Part shown: one piece after another, positions 48,147 through 59,810 of the stretch
Layout: each line of letters opens with the position of its first letter
Position numbering within the stretch: the stretch's first letter is position 1
Origin: Earliella scabrosa
Taxonomy: Eukaryota; Basidiomycota; Agaricomycetes; Polyporales; Polyporaceae
Assembly (NCBI GenBank): GCA_022605405.1
Contig: JABYQQ010000017.1
Location: 248,001 to 312,000, forward strand
Direction: 5' to 3'
DNA length: 64,000 nucleotides
Program-made: the position numbers and the translations under genes
The notes under the pieces: model-generated
The model's database searches: none
The model's input: only the letters and a program-made list of their open reading frames with translations
What the model was told of the DNA's origin: nothing

Positions 48147-50307
48147 CTATATAGAGGGAATCACGCATCGACTTACCTCTTGCAGCTCGATCTCACTATC
48201 ACCGAGACATGAGGCCTGGGATCGACTTACAGATGCGCTAGCCCATTGAACCCTCGTTCCGGTTGATGACGGGGGTAGGACGACCTGGAGATCATCGAAG
48301 CCGAGTCGGGTGGAGGAATTGAGGGCGTCTCGCGAGTTGAGCCTATCGCATTGAGGGCACACATCAAGATGAGTCGACATTCAGTCGCGAGACTCAGAGT
48401 AAGAGGTAGTGCTTACGAAGCGAGAACTGAGTTCAGGTATACTATGGATGGTCGTTTGTAAGCAGTTGGAAGAAGTTGAGACGAGGAGAGAGAGCATGAC
48501 GGACGGGAGCTTATGACAGAGTCCAGGACCACGTAGGTGAGTGTTTGTGGCAGGACCAGTCCCTGCAGGGGAACGTAAGTGAGCATCACATAGTATTCAT
48601 GACGGCGGGATTCGGAGCTACTACTCACGCATACGAGGCACAGCACGTTCGCGGCACTAAGTGCGGCTTGAGATACACGAATGCACCATCTATGTGGCCC
48701 AACGCTCACCTGATTATCAAGCCTTCTCATGTATGGTCAAGAATGAGCGTCCACGGCAGATTGAATGTTCGGATCGAGTCTGCGATAGGACATACCTGTG
48801 TTCACGGAGTACAGAATGAGGACATTGATGATGGAGTCGGTTCTGTGCGATCAGTCGCGTCATCTCGGGCCATCTTGAGGACACCAGTCCATGCGCACCT
48901 CTTCATCCCCGTTCGTGACTTGTGCAGCGTATAGACGAGTACGGACGTCAGGATGGCGTCTGCGGCCGTCGCCGCACCCACACGGATGCACACCAACCAC
49001 TACAATCCGGTCAAAAAACACATCATGATCGACGAGGGAGGCGACAAGATGACCTAGAGCTCTAGCACTTACGGAATATTTGAGGCTATCGCGCAGCCAC
49101 TTAGCACGGAACCTACGATATTGAGGGGCGCGGGGGAAGAGGACGTGAGAGGGGCGGCGGAAATATGCAGAACGACCTAGGACGACTCACACCATCACTG
49201 TGAGTACTGTATTTGGCAAGGCCATCTCGACTCAGTGAGCTAAAGACATTGGCTGCATCGAGACTCACCAATTGATGTCGCTATATGGATTGCACAAGGT
49301 AATGTCATATTGAGATACGTACGATTCTACTGTAGGGACGTGCACTGGAAATACGTACCGAGCTCCACTAACATGAGTGTAATCTGACATGTCCTTCAGG
49401 CATGTCTTTGGCGTATTTTCGGGATGTTAGACTCACGGATATATAGACAAGGAACCGGTACTTCCGACCAACTGTAGCATCACGACGGTTAGCGGGGAAT
49501 TAATGGGTAGGTATCAACATACCTAACCACACTCGTCTTGCGAAGAAGACTTGACAAATGATGGCGGAACCGGACTACAGTAGAGCGTTCAGCCTAGGAA
49601 CATCGATCACCCCCTACAATACTTACGGGGACAAAGGCAATAGTCTTATGAAGAATGACAAAACGTCAGAGGATCCCGTGAAGAACGACCTTCGCAACTA
49701 ACCGATAGAGACCTGGAGATCAAAAGGGGCATTACTTAGTACATAGGGAACAGAGCGCCACGGAACACGGCATCACCATGATGGTCCGCGCTCCAGGTCT
49801 AGGCTACCATGGTTCGTGACAAGGTAACCATAGCTAGTGGTACGCTTGTCAACGGCGTGTCAGATGGAGGAAGGAGGAGACATACTCACCATATGTTCAT
49901 GTCCAGCATTGTGACCATTGTTCCGGTCATTCTGCGGTATAAATCATTCTTTCGACATGTACGATCCTCAGGAGATGCCACGTACAATGCCATAATCACC
50001 TACGGCGGAGTCAGTCGTCAGTGCGGTTCTGATGGGTCTGAATGAACAAAATCTCACCAATGATTTGATCCACCATGTATCGTTCCTTACAGAGGAGCAT
50101 AGGTACCCCCAAGCTTGTTTGAGAGTGATTCCATACAAGCTGTTTCATGTATAGCCGTCAGTACTCCCTATGACCAGTCTCGACAGAGTAGCATGCGACC
50201 AACAATAGTGCAAGGTACGCGCCAATGAGAAACACGCCGTACGTGCTCCCGATCGACGGAGCAGAGCGAACGAGTTGAAATGGATGGGGGTTGTGTGTCT
50301 GTGTCAT
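48147..50307 (-). CDS. DUF6534 family membrane protein (copy F)
   Basis: The ATG at 50307 begins MTQTHNPHPFQ and leads to STYGVFLIGAYLALL. Exon 2 reads LYGITLKQAWGYL. Micro-exons are at 49986-49999 (14 nt), 49703-49712 (10 nt), 49627-49644 (18 nt) and 48710-48722 (13 nt), followed by exons of 28 nt (NVLCLVC) and 25 nt (YLNSVLA). Other exons give YGYLVTNHGSLDLERGPSW, SGSAIICQVFFARRVWL, AADAILTSVLVYTLHKSRTG and LVLPQTLTYVVLD. The tail exon starts LNSRDALNSS and stops at 48147. All splice borders checked are GT..AG. It looks intact. It is a seven-span membrane protein by pattern, with unknown function. Confidence 0.82.
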
Positions 50308-51312
50308 GCCGTCAGTATGGTGTGCGCACATGAGGCTATAGCGGGAGTGCAAAACACACTCGCAGGTTCTTCGGACTCGGACTGCACTCGTCCAATGTTA
50401 AAAGTGGGTGTCATCCTGAGAAAAGAAGCTGATGAGTAGGAATATCACCAGAGTGAAGTGTGCGGGATCCCATCTTACTAGTGTAAGAATAGGTAGGGGA
50501 ACACGCAGAAGATCGAGGTTGTGTCTTTGCACCCCAGAAGTACAGTCACGCTTAAATAGGCATGGGACAAACGTACTTATTCGGGTATGCGCGCTGTCTG
50601 GAAAGGATGAGACGAGCGATGGATGTGTGCCGCGGAGATGGGTTCGTCGCCTCCGTGAGAGTTGCAGTCCGTCTTGGGTATCGTCATGATGTTCGGGCAT
50701 CGACTCGGGAGGTATGTTCACAGCACTATGAAGAGTGGTGGAGCATCCGTTCCGGGAGCTTTTCGAAGGTCTTCCGCTGGCTGTTACTGAACAGATGGTG
50801 ATGAACGGACGTTGGAGCAGAGTCCTGCCGAACAACCTAGAGTTTAACTGTTATCAAGAAGCAACTTCGTGACTCACTCCAGTCCATTGTCAGATGCGCC
50901 CCGCGCTGTGAAAGATTCCGCCGGCGCTCTTGAAGGAACGGGCCAGCTCCAGGACCGCGCCGGTCGCCACAATATCGAAACCGGACGGTTACGCTGGTGC
51001 TCCTTTAGAGTCCTGCACACACAGTCCACGGTATGTGATCCTCCCCTCGTTTCGAAAGAGGGCACGTCTGTGCAAGCACAACAGTGGCCAGAAAGGGGAA
51101 AACCCACCTTCGCGTGTCTTGGAGGAGCAACTCGAGCGCAGAGCCTCTGTCCACTCAGACGCGCACCTCGTCAGACTCGTCTATATGAGGAAGAGCGCAC
51201 CTCCTTTGTATCGTCCAGGTTGGCTGACATAAATAGACGAAAACGACAGTCGAGAAGGCATAGGTATTGCCGCCTAACCAATCCAATTCCGGAACAAACA
51301 CAACATGCGTAT
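50308..51312. other. Spacer between two DUF6534 genes
   Basis: About 1 kb between the start of copy F and the stop of copy G, which are in tandem on the minus strand. A minus-strand frame at 50835-50398 and a plus-strand frame at 50869-51486 are open but show no family resemblance. No motif is recognised. Confidence 0.3.
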
Positions 51313-53559
51313 TTAGTGCGTCTTCGACGCGCGGCTGCCCTCCACATCCGTGTCGAGCTCCGAACTGAAGGGCGTAAACTCGATGATCCCATGTCCGCCT
51401 TTGATCGGGCGTCCTCCGGACTGAGCAGTAGCATGCGTTCATGTGCTGTTATAGTGATACCTGAAATGTTACAGGCTTACCTGTAGATTAGGGAGCTCCA
51501 CAGCGGGAGACCGCGCATGCGCCCGCTGGAGGGCGCTCATGCCGTGGATGATGGAAGTGTCTCCGGTCCGCACCATGATTCTCGCGAGGGACTTGCGTGA
51601 GTTCAGACTAGAGAGGATATGATCCGCGCCAGTCAGTCGACGTATCACACTTCTTCCGAGTCGAGACGAGCGGATGACGTACAACACTAGCATCGAGTTT
51701 GTGTAGACTTGCGGGCCGAAGCAGGGATGAATGGTCGCCGGTCAGAAAGGATCTGCAACGTTGCACAAAGTGGAGGAGCCTACTCTTTGCCGCGGGCAGA
51801 ACAAGCGCAACGTGGATCAACAAATTGGACTTGACGAAGGACTGTCAGGAGGGTCAGCATACGGTCCCGATGCGCATGCAACTTGCGGAGACTCACTAAG
51901 ACGAGAGCCGGGATGGCTAGGAAGCTATTCCACGAGGTTCACAATCAGCTTCGACGTGCATAACGACAGACGATCTCGGGTGTACCTGACGAGGAGCGCT
52001 TGGAATGAAAGGTGAGCTTGAATCTCACGTCCGCCAGATGGAAGCACAATCACAACTCACTGGCTACGAGCGCATACTTCATCAGGGTGTCCAACACCAG
52101 GTTGGTGCTGTTTCCCGTGTAAGTACAGCACGATATCTCGACGGGTACTAGGGAAAACGCACTGCTTGAATCCACCTCGCCCTCGGCGTAGAAGTATTGC
52201 GAACGTGACCGTGAGCGCGATATCAGTGACCATCATCGCTGCGAAGAGCGCAGAGTCGAGGGCCTGTCCCACACATCAACGTGATTAATGTGGAAGGGAA
52301 CGGTGACCGTCAATGACATCTTTACGTACCGCAACCTTGCCCCATCCTGTGAACGTGATTATATGCAAGCTGGTTGGGATGAGGAGCGGTTAGTCGTGTG
52401 TAAGTCAACGGCGAACCCGCAACACGAACCTCAGTGCAAAGTTGGCTGGGACACCGAGGGTCGTCAGCACATGGGAGAGTCAATCTCGTATAAGTGACTC
52501 ACTGAATATCAGTCCTGTGTCCCAAGTCAGACATGCATCACCGATATGCTCTCATGCCGCCTCTAAGAACTCACCCAATTCGGTGAGGAGGAGAACACCC
52601 TAGCAACCCCTCACTCAGTCGAAGACTCATAACTCGATGACGTCCACGTCTCACCAGGCCGACTACGGGTATGACGTAGTCCTTGTTCACTGCGGATTAG
52701 ACAGCTCGTCAGTGCCTGGGTCAGGAACCCGTTGCTGATAGCTCCTCACGAAAATAGACCCTTCGCACATAGAACCTAAATATAGAGAATAGGTAGCTCA
52801 GCTACGACGACCGGCCACGAAGGAGTGGTATCATACGCTTGTACCAGAAATATTATGCCGAACTACGTCCCAGCGATGTTAGCGTAAATGCGCAGTGACA
52901 ATGGATCAGACACTACCGTTGTGAGCGAAATGATCTGAGCCGGAGGCCGGATGGAATTACGCTTATGAGTTGAATCCAGGTTCGATGCGCTCTAATACGT
53001 ACTCGGAGAGACCTGTGATTACGACCTGAGCTCTCGCGTCAGTAGGTCAAGTGAGTGAAAAGGACTGACCAAACGATGATATCGAGGGCGGCGTGGTTGA
53101 AGTAGCTGGAGACGAGGTAGTGATAGCTAAACGGCGCAGTCAGTCTTCCTTGGATGCGTGAGAACAATGGCAGTGAAAGTACCAGCTGTGCGTCAGGGTA
53201 ACGGAGTGAAAGGTGTCAAGCGCGCTAGTCCCGGACGCGTCGTACGTCATGACTGGCCTCAATTACACCAATGCAGCGCACGCACAAGATGACGCCAACC
53301 TGCGTGAAGAAATTGTGATATTGTGAGCTACATGCAATGGGTGGTGTGTGGGGTTGCTACGAACAAATATCTTCAGGGAGGCACGGTCATCCCCACTCAG
53401 GCGATAGTACCGAATGGTCTGTTGAGCTGCAGAACCATATAACCTGCAGAGGTCGATGAGTATTAGTAGCCACAACCCTGTTGAGACGGACGACACTCAC
53501 GTCAGAGCAACAAAGGTTCCAATGAGCATCACGCCCATCGACCCATCGAGGGATGACAT
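51313..53559 (-). CDS. DUF6534 family membrane protein (copy G)
   Basis: The ATG at 53559 gives MSSLDGSMGVMLIGTFVALT; exon 2 reads LYGSAAQQTIRYYRLSGDD. Micro-exons are at 53286-53299 (14 nt), 53003-53012 (10 nt), 52917-52934 (18 nt) and 51986-51998 (13 nt). YHYLVSSYFNHAALDIIVW precedes the 10-nt exon. The central helix reads VTDIALTVTFAILLRRGRGG and the tail LNSRKSLARIMVRTGDTS. A last exon appears to end EGSRASKTH with a stop at 51313-51315. The exons near 52.3-52.9 kb and the 28-nt exon position were not resolved, so part of the model may be decayed. Exon 2 and the helix are more divergent than in the other copies. Confidence 0.7.
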
Positions 53560-54324
53560 GGTGGGCGATCGTTGGCAGTGTCCTGGTGCGCGTCGTGCCT
53601 CCAGTTTGCATTTATAAACTCGCTGGTCGTTGTACCTAGATTCCTTGATATCCATCGCGCTTCCCTTGCCTTCCCCGGCGCAACCGAGGCATCACGTCGA
53701 CAATCGAACGCGCTGAGGAGCACTCCGACGCCGGCGGCGTTTTGTGGGATATTCGTACCTCTTGAGACTGTCGGTGAGCACCATCCGTGAGCGGCGAAGT
53801 TGTCTGCTCCATACCACCAGAAAGCGGTATGACAGCCCTTCTAATGCTTCTCCCGCTCCCCAACGTTCCTGTGACGATACCACCTAATGGGGTGGCAGAC
53901 GAAAACCACGGCTGGCAGAGAGCCGGATGGCTGGCCACAAGGTTGGACGTCAACCAACAATCTGTCGCAATCGCGCTAACTATAGCATTGTACAGGTGTT
54001 CTGTTGGGAATCCGAGCCTGTGACTAGTCAGTGTGGGCAGAACCCCTGCAATATGAAGTAGTACCGCTATGGTGGGTTTTTCGCTCACTCGCAGTTGTAT
54101 TCTAATGTTCTCGGCATAACGACTGGGCAAAACTGGCGTATGGGACCTTAAGATGTGCACATGAGAAGAAAGTTGACAAACTGTAAGTCGAACGTGTATA
54201 GTACATCGGCCGGGGCCTGCCGGGGGCGGTGCTGCGTCCGGCCTATCCGGCCCGAGGGCAGACAGGCGCTCACACCTCATCTCCACTGCCAGAGTCCTCC
54301 CAGCCTGCATTTGTTTCTTTCATC
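53560..54324. other. Spacer between copy G and the ZZ gene
   Basis: Upstream of copy G and downstream of the ZZ gene, all on the minus strand. A long minus-strand open frame (54310-53636) spans it, but its composition is not protein-like and it overlaps the last ZZ exon region in another frame. I see no gene. Confidence 0.3.
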
Positions 54325-55494
54325 CTACTGGTGGCCAGCACGTACAATAACCGCGGTTTCGTATTGCGCCCGTCCCTGGTCTCCAGGCGAAGGTATAGGG
54401 AAGAATGCGTGCCTCAAGTTATGTCTCAAGCGCTGATTAGGGTCGGTGAGACACTCCGTGCAAGCGTCGAAGTCTGTGCCAGTGAGTACCCCCGTCAGCA
54501 CTCCATTCTCAATGCCCCTCCGGCGACCCGTTCAGGCCCATCGGTCGTGTAGGCGTAACTCACCTGGACAGTCGAAGCACTTGTGCCGCACGCCGACGAG
54601 GGGGTTCTGGCCGCACAGGTCGCACGAGATGCCCACATGGGCCGGCCCATTCGGCGAGGCGTTCTGCGCTAGGAGCTGGGCGCGGACGCGGTCGTACGCG
54701 GACCTGTCCAAGGGGGACACGAGGGGGAAGAACGGGTGCGAGAGGTTGTGCGCTTCTCGCTGCTTCGGGTCGGCCACGCATTGCTCGCAGAAATCGAAGT
54801 CTATTAAGGTGGAGAATCCAATTGCAAGGGCTGTGGGTGAGTAGCATTTCCGCGTTCGAAGACTGTCACGTACCCTCGCACTGCAAGCATCGGTGCCGCA
54901 CACCCTCCATGTCCGCCCTATTGCACCCGTCGCACGTCCCGCCATGGTGAATTGCCTTCCTTTGTGACCAGTGCGATGAGGAGAGCTTGAGCGCGTTAAA
55001 GTCCGTCAGGTCACCCTGGGCGAAGATGGGGAAGAACTGGTGGTCGAGATGATGCGACGCCCATGCCTTCGGAGACCCCATGCACGCAGCGCACCTATCA
55101 TGCGCTACGGTCCCCCATTAGCGCAAGGCGCGGAGGGTAGGGATACGAGCGATGATGTAGACGTACATGGGCATTGGATGCACTTATAGCGTACGCCTCG
55201 AATGTTGGACTTGCCGCAGAACCCGCATGAGATGCCTGTGTGTACAGGCTCTGAGGTTTGCTGGCTGCCTTGTTCAGACCTCGTCGTCCCGGGGAACGTC
55301 GGCTGCGACCATGGGCCAAAGGCCGAGCCCGAGGACCTGAATGCGGGCGGCGCGGTCACACCGGTATTAGTGAACCCTCCAGGTGTGAACGCCGAGGTCG
55401 ACATCGTAGGGTTGCCGTTGAACGCTGTGCCATTGTTCCCTAATCCTCTAAAGGCCGACGGTGTTGATTCTGGGTTCATGCTAGAGGTGAACAC
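54325..55494 (-). CDS. ZZ-type zinc-finger protein, three fingers, with FG-like N-terminus
   Basis: The ATG at 55494 begins MFTSSMNPESTPSAFRGLG (ATG at 55476 is an alternative). The first 95 residues are rich in Gly, Thr, Ser and Phe (AFTPGGFTNTG, SAFGPWSQ). The three fingers are CGFCGKSNIRGVRYKCIQC with CAACM and DHQFFPI, CDGCNRADMEGVRHRCLQC with FDFCEQC and SHPFFPL, and CDLCGQNPLVGVRHKCFDC with FDACTEC and RHAFFPI. Introns split the fingers at the same place as in the gene at 42.4 kb. The last exon runs to TAG at 54325-54327. It lies 365 bp downstream of DUF4139 gene 2 on the same strand. Finger 1 and finger 3 resemble those of the 42.4-kb gene, so the two are paralogues. Confidence 0.82.
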
Positions 55495-55859
55495 TGAGTA
55501 TGTACTGAGTGACGATGAGGAAGAGAGGAGTTCGTTGGGTTGCAGCTGCGGCGGTGGGGGGGGGAGCCGTTAGGGGCTCCGAACAATAGAAGTACTACAT
55601 TAGGCTACATCTAGATCACCTGTCAGTTACGCAGTTGGGCGTTTTAACCCCATGTTGAAATGCCTGCACAGGACGGTCGGACCATACAGACTTGCTTGAA
55701 CAGACCTCGAGCTCGAATATCCAGCACTCGTCAGTACTAGTGATCCTCATTGCATTCGTCACAAACTCTGCGCTCCATCATTTCGACCCCATGAGCGAAC
55801 TCAGCATGATACACATTTGTCTGTAGCCAAATAACCAAAGATCCTTGAAGCTTGACCGC
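55495..55859. other. Short spacer between DUF4139 gene 2 and the ZZ gene
   Basis: 365 bp separate two genes on the minus strand. A run of G/C (GGTGGGGGGGGG type) sits at about 55550-55568. It must hold the end of one transcript and the promoter of the next, or both genes share a transcript. Confidence 0.35.
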
Positions 55860-58505
55860 TCATGCTCCCGCACCAAACAGCGGCGAGCCCCCCTCGTTCA
55901 AGGTCGCCCCGATGGGAGTCTTGACGTCCCACTCCGCGACCAGCACGACCTTCTTCCCCGCAGGCAGCCCCACCACCCACTCATACAGCCCGTCCTTCTC
56001 CCCGCCCACCCCGCCATTCGCCTCCGCGCGGCACCACCGCACCACAACGTCCACCCCCGTCCCCTCCTCCACCTTGACCGCCGCGTCCCCGCTCACGTCC
56101 ACGACGACGTCCTCCCCGTCGCGCGCCCGCGCGAGGCCCGCCGGCCGGCGCAGGTCGACGCGGAGGTCCGCTAGGACGTTCCCGAGCGGAATCGCATCGC
56201 GGACGATGATGCGCGCGAGCGGCCCGCCGCCGCCGTTCGTGACCGTTGTTGATGTGGTCCGAGTCACGGTCTTGGTCGTGGGCGGGGAGAAGGCGTGCGG
56301 CGGGGCGTCGGGCGTTGTGCGCACCGAGGACTCGTATGCGACCTTGGGCGCGGTGTCGACGCCGAGCACGCACTCGAAGGACTCGTTCACGCCCACCAGC
56401 TAGAACGTTCGATTGCAAGTCAGTCAAACATCTGCGGACACAGAGGGAGAGAAAGATCGGGGACGCACAGGGATGGCGGTCTTCGCGACGAGGCTGTCGT
56501 CCACGAACACGTTCACAGGCCCGGCGAGGAGCGCGTACGCGCTCGCGTTCCGGACGCGCGCCTGGACGAACACGCCCGTGCTCTTGCGCGGCACGCACAC
56601 GTGTGTGAGCTCCGCCGCGAGCTCGAGCCGCGCGATGGGCAGCCGGTGGGGGCTCCCGTCGCTCGCGATGCACGTCTTGTCCCGCAGGCGGTACGTTGCC
56701 GCGACCGGGCTGCGGTCGACGATCGAGATGGGCTCGTCTCGCACGGCGGTCCCGTTTGTTCCTTCCGTCGTAGTTGTTGTAGTCGTGTTCGTAGTGGCCG
56801 CAGTCGTCGCGGTCGTCGTCGTTGGCTGAGCTGGTTGAGCCTGAGATGGAGTCTGAGACAGCTGCTGCGCCGGGGGCCGCCAGGAGTTGAACGTCGCCCA
56901 GAGCAAGTTGTGTATCTCATTCGGATCGCGGTCTTGGTGCGCCCCAGAGGTGGTTGCTGCAGCCCCAAACGCAGAGGTCTGCGTGCCGGCCGACGGCCAT
57001 GAGGCGGCGAACACACTCCCAGCGGGTTGGGTACTAGCCGTCGAGCCCCCCGGTGCGGCCGTCGTTGTCTGGGATCCGAACAAGCTTCCGCTGAACGGCG
57101 CGCTGCTGGACGTCGTCGTAGAGGTCTGGCCGAAGAAGCCCGTCGAGCCTCCCCCAAAGCCTCCGGTGCCTGGCGTGGCGGTGGTGCTTGCCCCGAACCC
57201 GGCGAATGGGCCCGCATTATTGGAGGGCGACGCGGACGCACCAGGCGTGCCACCGAAAGGGCCAGCATTGGTACTAGCCGACGCTGCTCCGAAAGCGCCA
57301 GATCCGCCAAAAGGGCTAGTGATTTGTGCACCGCCGCCGCCGAAGGGACCGTTGTTCTGTGCCCCGAAGGGGGTAGTGCTCTGTGTAGCACCGAATCCTG
57401 CAGATCCGCCGAACGTACTTGAGTTTGGTGCCGCCCCGGAACCACCCGATCCGCCGAATGGACCCGGGGCTTGACTGGGAGCATCGTTGGTCCGTCCAAA
57501 CCAGAGGCCACCACTGGCGGGCCGCGGCGCGCCCTCACTTGCAGGCGGATTCGCCGCGGGAGTGGTGCCGAATAGACTAGTGGACGTCGAGAGTTTGACG
57601 GGGGTGAGGGTCGGGATCACAAGGCGACGAAGGCTCTGCGTGCTTGCCGTGCTGAGGATCAGCGTGGTGTCGCGCCAGTCCTCGCCCGTGCACTGCGTGA
57701 CGCTTCCGCAGTAGTGCAGGACGACCTGCGGAGAGGTCTGGCCGTCGGTCGTGCGCGCGTAGAGGTCGTAGTAGGGCGTCCATGTGACTCCGGTTACAGC
57801 TGCGGATAGATGGACGACATGAGTGCTCGACGGAGGATATGACGATGGCGGATGATGTACGCACCGTAGGTAAGTTGGAATTCGACTGCGCCAGAGCGCT
57901 CGGCAAAGACGGTGGCGGTCGCGACCGCATTCGCCTCGCCCTTGGACGCGTTGCTGAGGGTCGCGATCTCGCGATCGCACGCCACCAGCTGCTCGTTGAG
58001 CTCCACGATGGCCTTGGCGGCGTCACACCGGCGCTGGACAAATGTGGTGGCGTACGCGTCGAAATCGCTCTGGATCCTGCCGGCGACCACGGAGCGTGCG
58101 GACTCGTCCAGCAGTTCGATCTCCTTCTGCCGTGCGATGCGCTCGCACTCGAGCAGGGCGCGTTTGGAATGGAGCTTGGTCAACTGCTCGGCGTGCTGGC
58201 CGCTGGGCGTTCCATAGATGACAGGAGCGATTTTACACGTCGTGCCCTGGACTCGCACGGAAGTGTTGTGGGGAGCTTGGAGCCGGATTGAGTCCAGGTC
58301 TACTTGGCTGGAGAGGTTACGGATCGTAACCACGTTCGGACCATCCTAGAAACGCTTGGTAAGGTGCACAATCTGCGAGAGTAGATAAATAACACCATAC
58401 CTTCAGCGTTAATTTAATCTTTCGAGTGACCTCTGCTACGGACTGGTGGACAGTCACGGTCTGGACCGAGGACGCGTCGAGGGCGATGTTGACGGTAGTG
58501 GACAT
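55860..58505 (-). CDS. DUF4139 protein (mucoidy inhibitor A-like) with FG-rich insert, gene 2
   Basis: The ATG at 58505 opens MSTTVNIALDASSVQTVTV. Intron positions match gene 1: after KLTLK, after QLTY and after TAIP. The coiled coil SKRALLECERIARQKEIELL is followed by VTWTPYYDLYARTTDG and CTGEDWRDTTLIL. About 210 residues then form an FG-rich insert (TSLFGTT, GPFGGSG, TPFGAQNNGPFGGGG, GFFGQTS, GSLFGSQ). The domain resumes at SIVDRSPVAATYRLRDKTC and ends DGLYEWVVGLPAGKKVV, with a tail SPLFGAGA and the stop at 55860. About 800 residues; no damage seen. FG motifs of this kind are known from nucleoporins, but no nucleoporin domain is present. Confidence 0.88.
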
Positions 58506-59810
58506 GTTGGTGGGTTGGTGCATGAGGAGCGACTTTCCTCGTTGGTATACCTCTGTGTTGCGCCTCACTCTGGATATCTCCTATCAGCAATGGTTCCGCC
58601 ACCGTGAATATGCGAAGCCTTACTGCTCAAGCGTAGTCCAGGTCAGTCTACTGTCTGATTGAGCCCTTGACAACTTCTTGGAATAGGTGGTCTGAAATAC
58701 GATGCTGTCAGCTGAATTTCACACAAATCTGCTCACAAAGTGATACAAACCTTCGTACCACCCTTTCCGCTGGTGGTGGTAGACCGAAAGTAGTACTTGC
58801 AGGTTGTGGCTCGAGTCTCAAGCTCAAGTTCGAGTCAGCGCCTCTTCGCGGGTGCAGCCGGCACCGAGCGGCACCGATGGCATCAGTCACATGTGTGACA
58901 CGCCAAGAGTGACGCCGCGGCGCTTCCAAGTTCAACCTTTCTTGAAGCTTGAACACTCTCGCTGCGTACATTGGAACTCTAGTAGAAGGATTAAACGCGA
59001 AGGCACGATCGAGGAGACGTTGTATAGGTAAGAAATTTCAGAAAGCTTGATGATCCTCCTCCGTCACTGAACTCGGCAGAGCTTCCATACGAGCCTGAGG
59101 TGACGACTCGGCGCAGTGCACCGTGACTGCACTGTGGCCACAAACACGAGTCGCCATAGTTGTCCTGAGCTCCCTCTCACATGCAAGCAACTCCAGTCCA
59201 CATGCATTCATCTTTCAGAAGTTCCTGTATGGCCACTTCCACACATGGCTCTTCGCGCCCACGGCATGCGCGCTCCGGCGGTGTCAGGCTGTGCACTGGA
59301 CCCGACACGCAATCTTTCCAGGACAATCGCAAGACGTTGACTTTGCTCTATTGATTCTGTCTACGCTCATTCCCGTTTGGAAGCTCTTCCACCTGTTCCT
59401 TGATACTCCAGCTTCTCTTGAGCTCGAACAAGCAAAACTATCTCATCCCACATTCCGGCGATGCTCACGACCTGTCGAACTTTGACCATCATCAAGAACC
59501 GAAGGTTCCAACGGCGATGTCATCTCGGGCTGTGAGCGCAACCAGTGCGGAATCGTTTCATGTCCACGAGCTGGCAAGACTCTCGTCGGACCCAGTACTG
59601 CCCACGCGGAGATACGGGGAGACCGCAGCTTCTGCGGTATGGCCCCGCGATGATTTTCCATTAGCTCCGTTTGCCGGAGACGACCGAGCGTTGGGTCGGG
59701 CGTTGTGCTTCCAACAGCTTGTGGTTTTTGAAGATGCTTACCCCTATAAGGCTGCTTCACGGTACTCCCAGTTCCCCGTCCCCGCACTTGTGCTCAGCCA
59801 GTACGGACCC
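58506..59810. other. Divergent intergenic region between DUF4139 gene 2 and copy H
   Basis: About 1.3 kb between two divergent starts (58505 on minus, 59811 on plus). It contains the inverted repeat at 58886-58899. An open plus-strand frame from 59517 runs in frame into the copy H start, but its codons before 59811 show no conservation that I recognise, so I keep the start at 59811. Confidence 0.35.
58886..58899. promoter_or_regulatory. Inverted repeat GTCACA-TG-TGTGAC upstream of DUF4139 gene 2
   Basis: Same half-sites and spacing as at 44229-44242, here 381 bp upstream of the ATG at 58505. GGTTGAAC occurs near both copies further upstream, which suggests a conserved promoter segment. Confidence 0.5.

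Noticed and set aside
53636..54310. 224-residue minus-strand open frame
   Set aside because: It covers the spacer between two genes, has no family resemblance and competes with the promoter of copy G.
59517..59810. Longer N-terminus for copy H starting at 59517
   Set aside because: All other copies begin 10-30 residues before the GxxLIG motif; the extra 98 residues have no counterpart.
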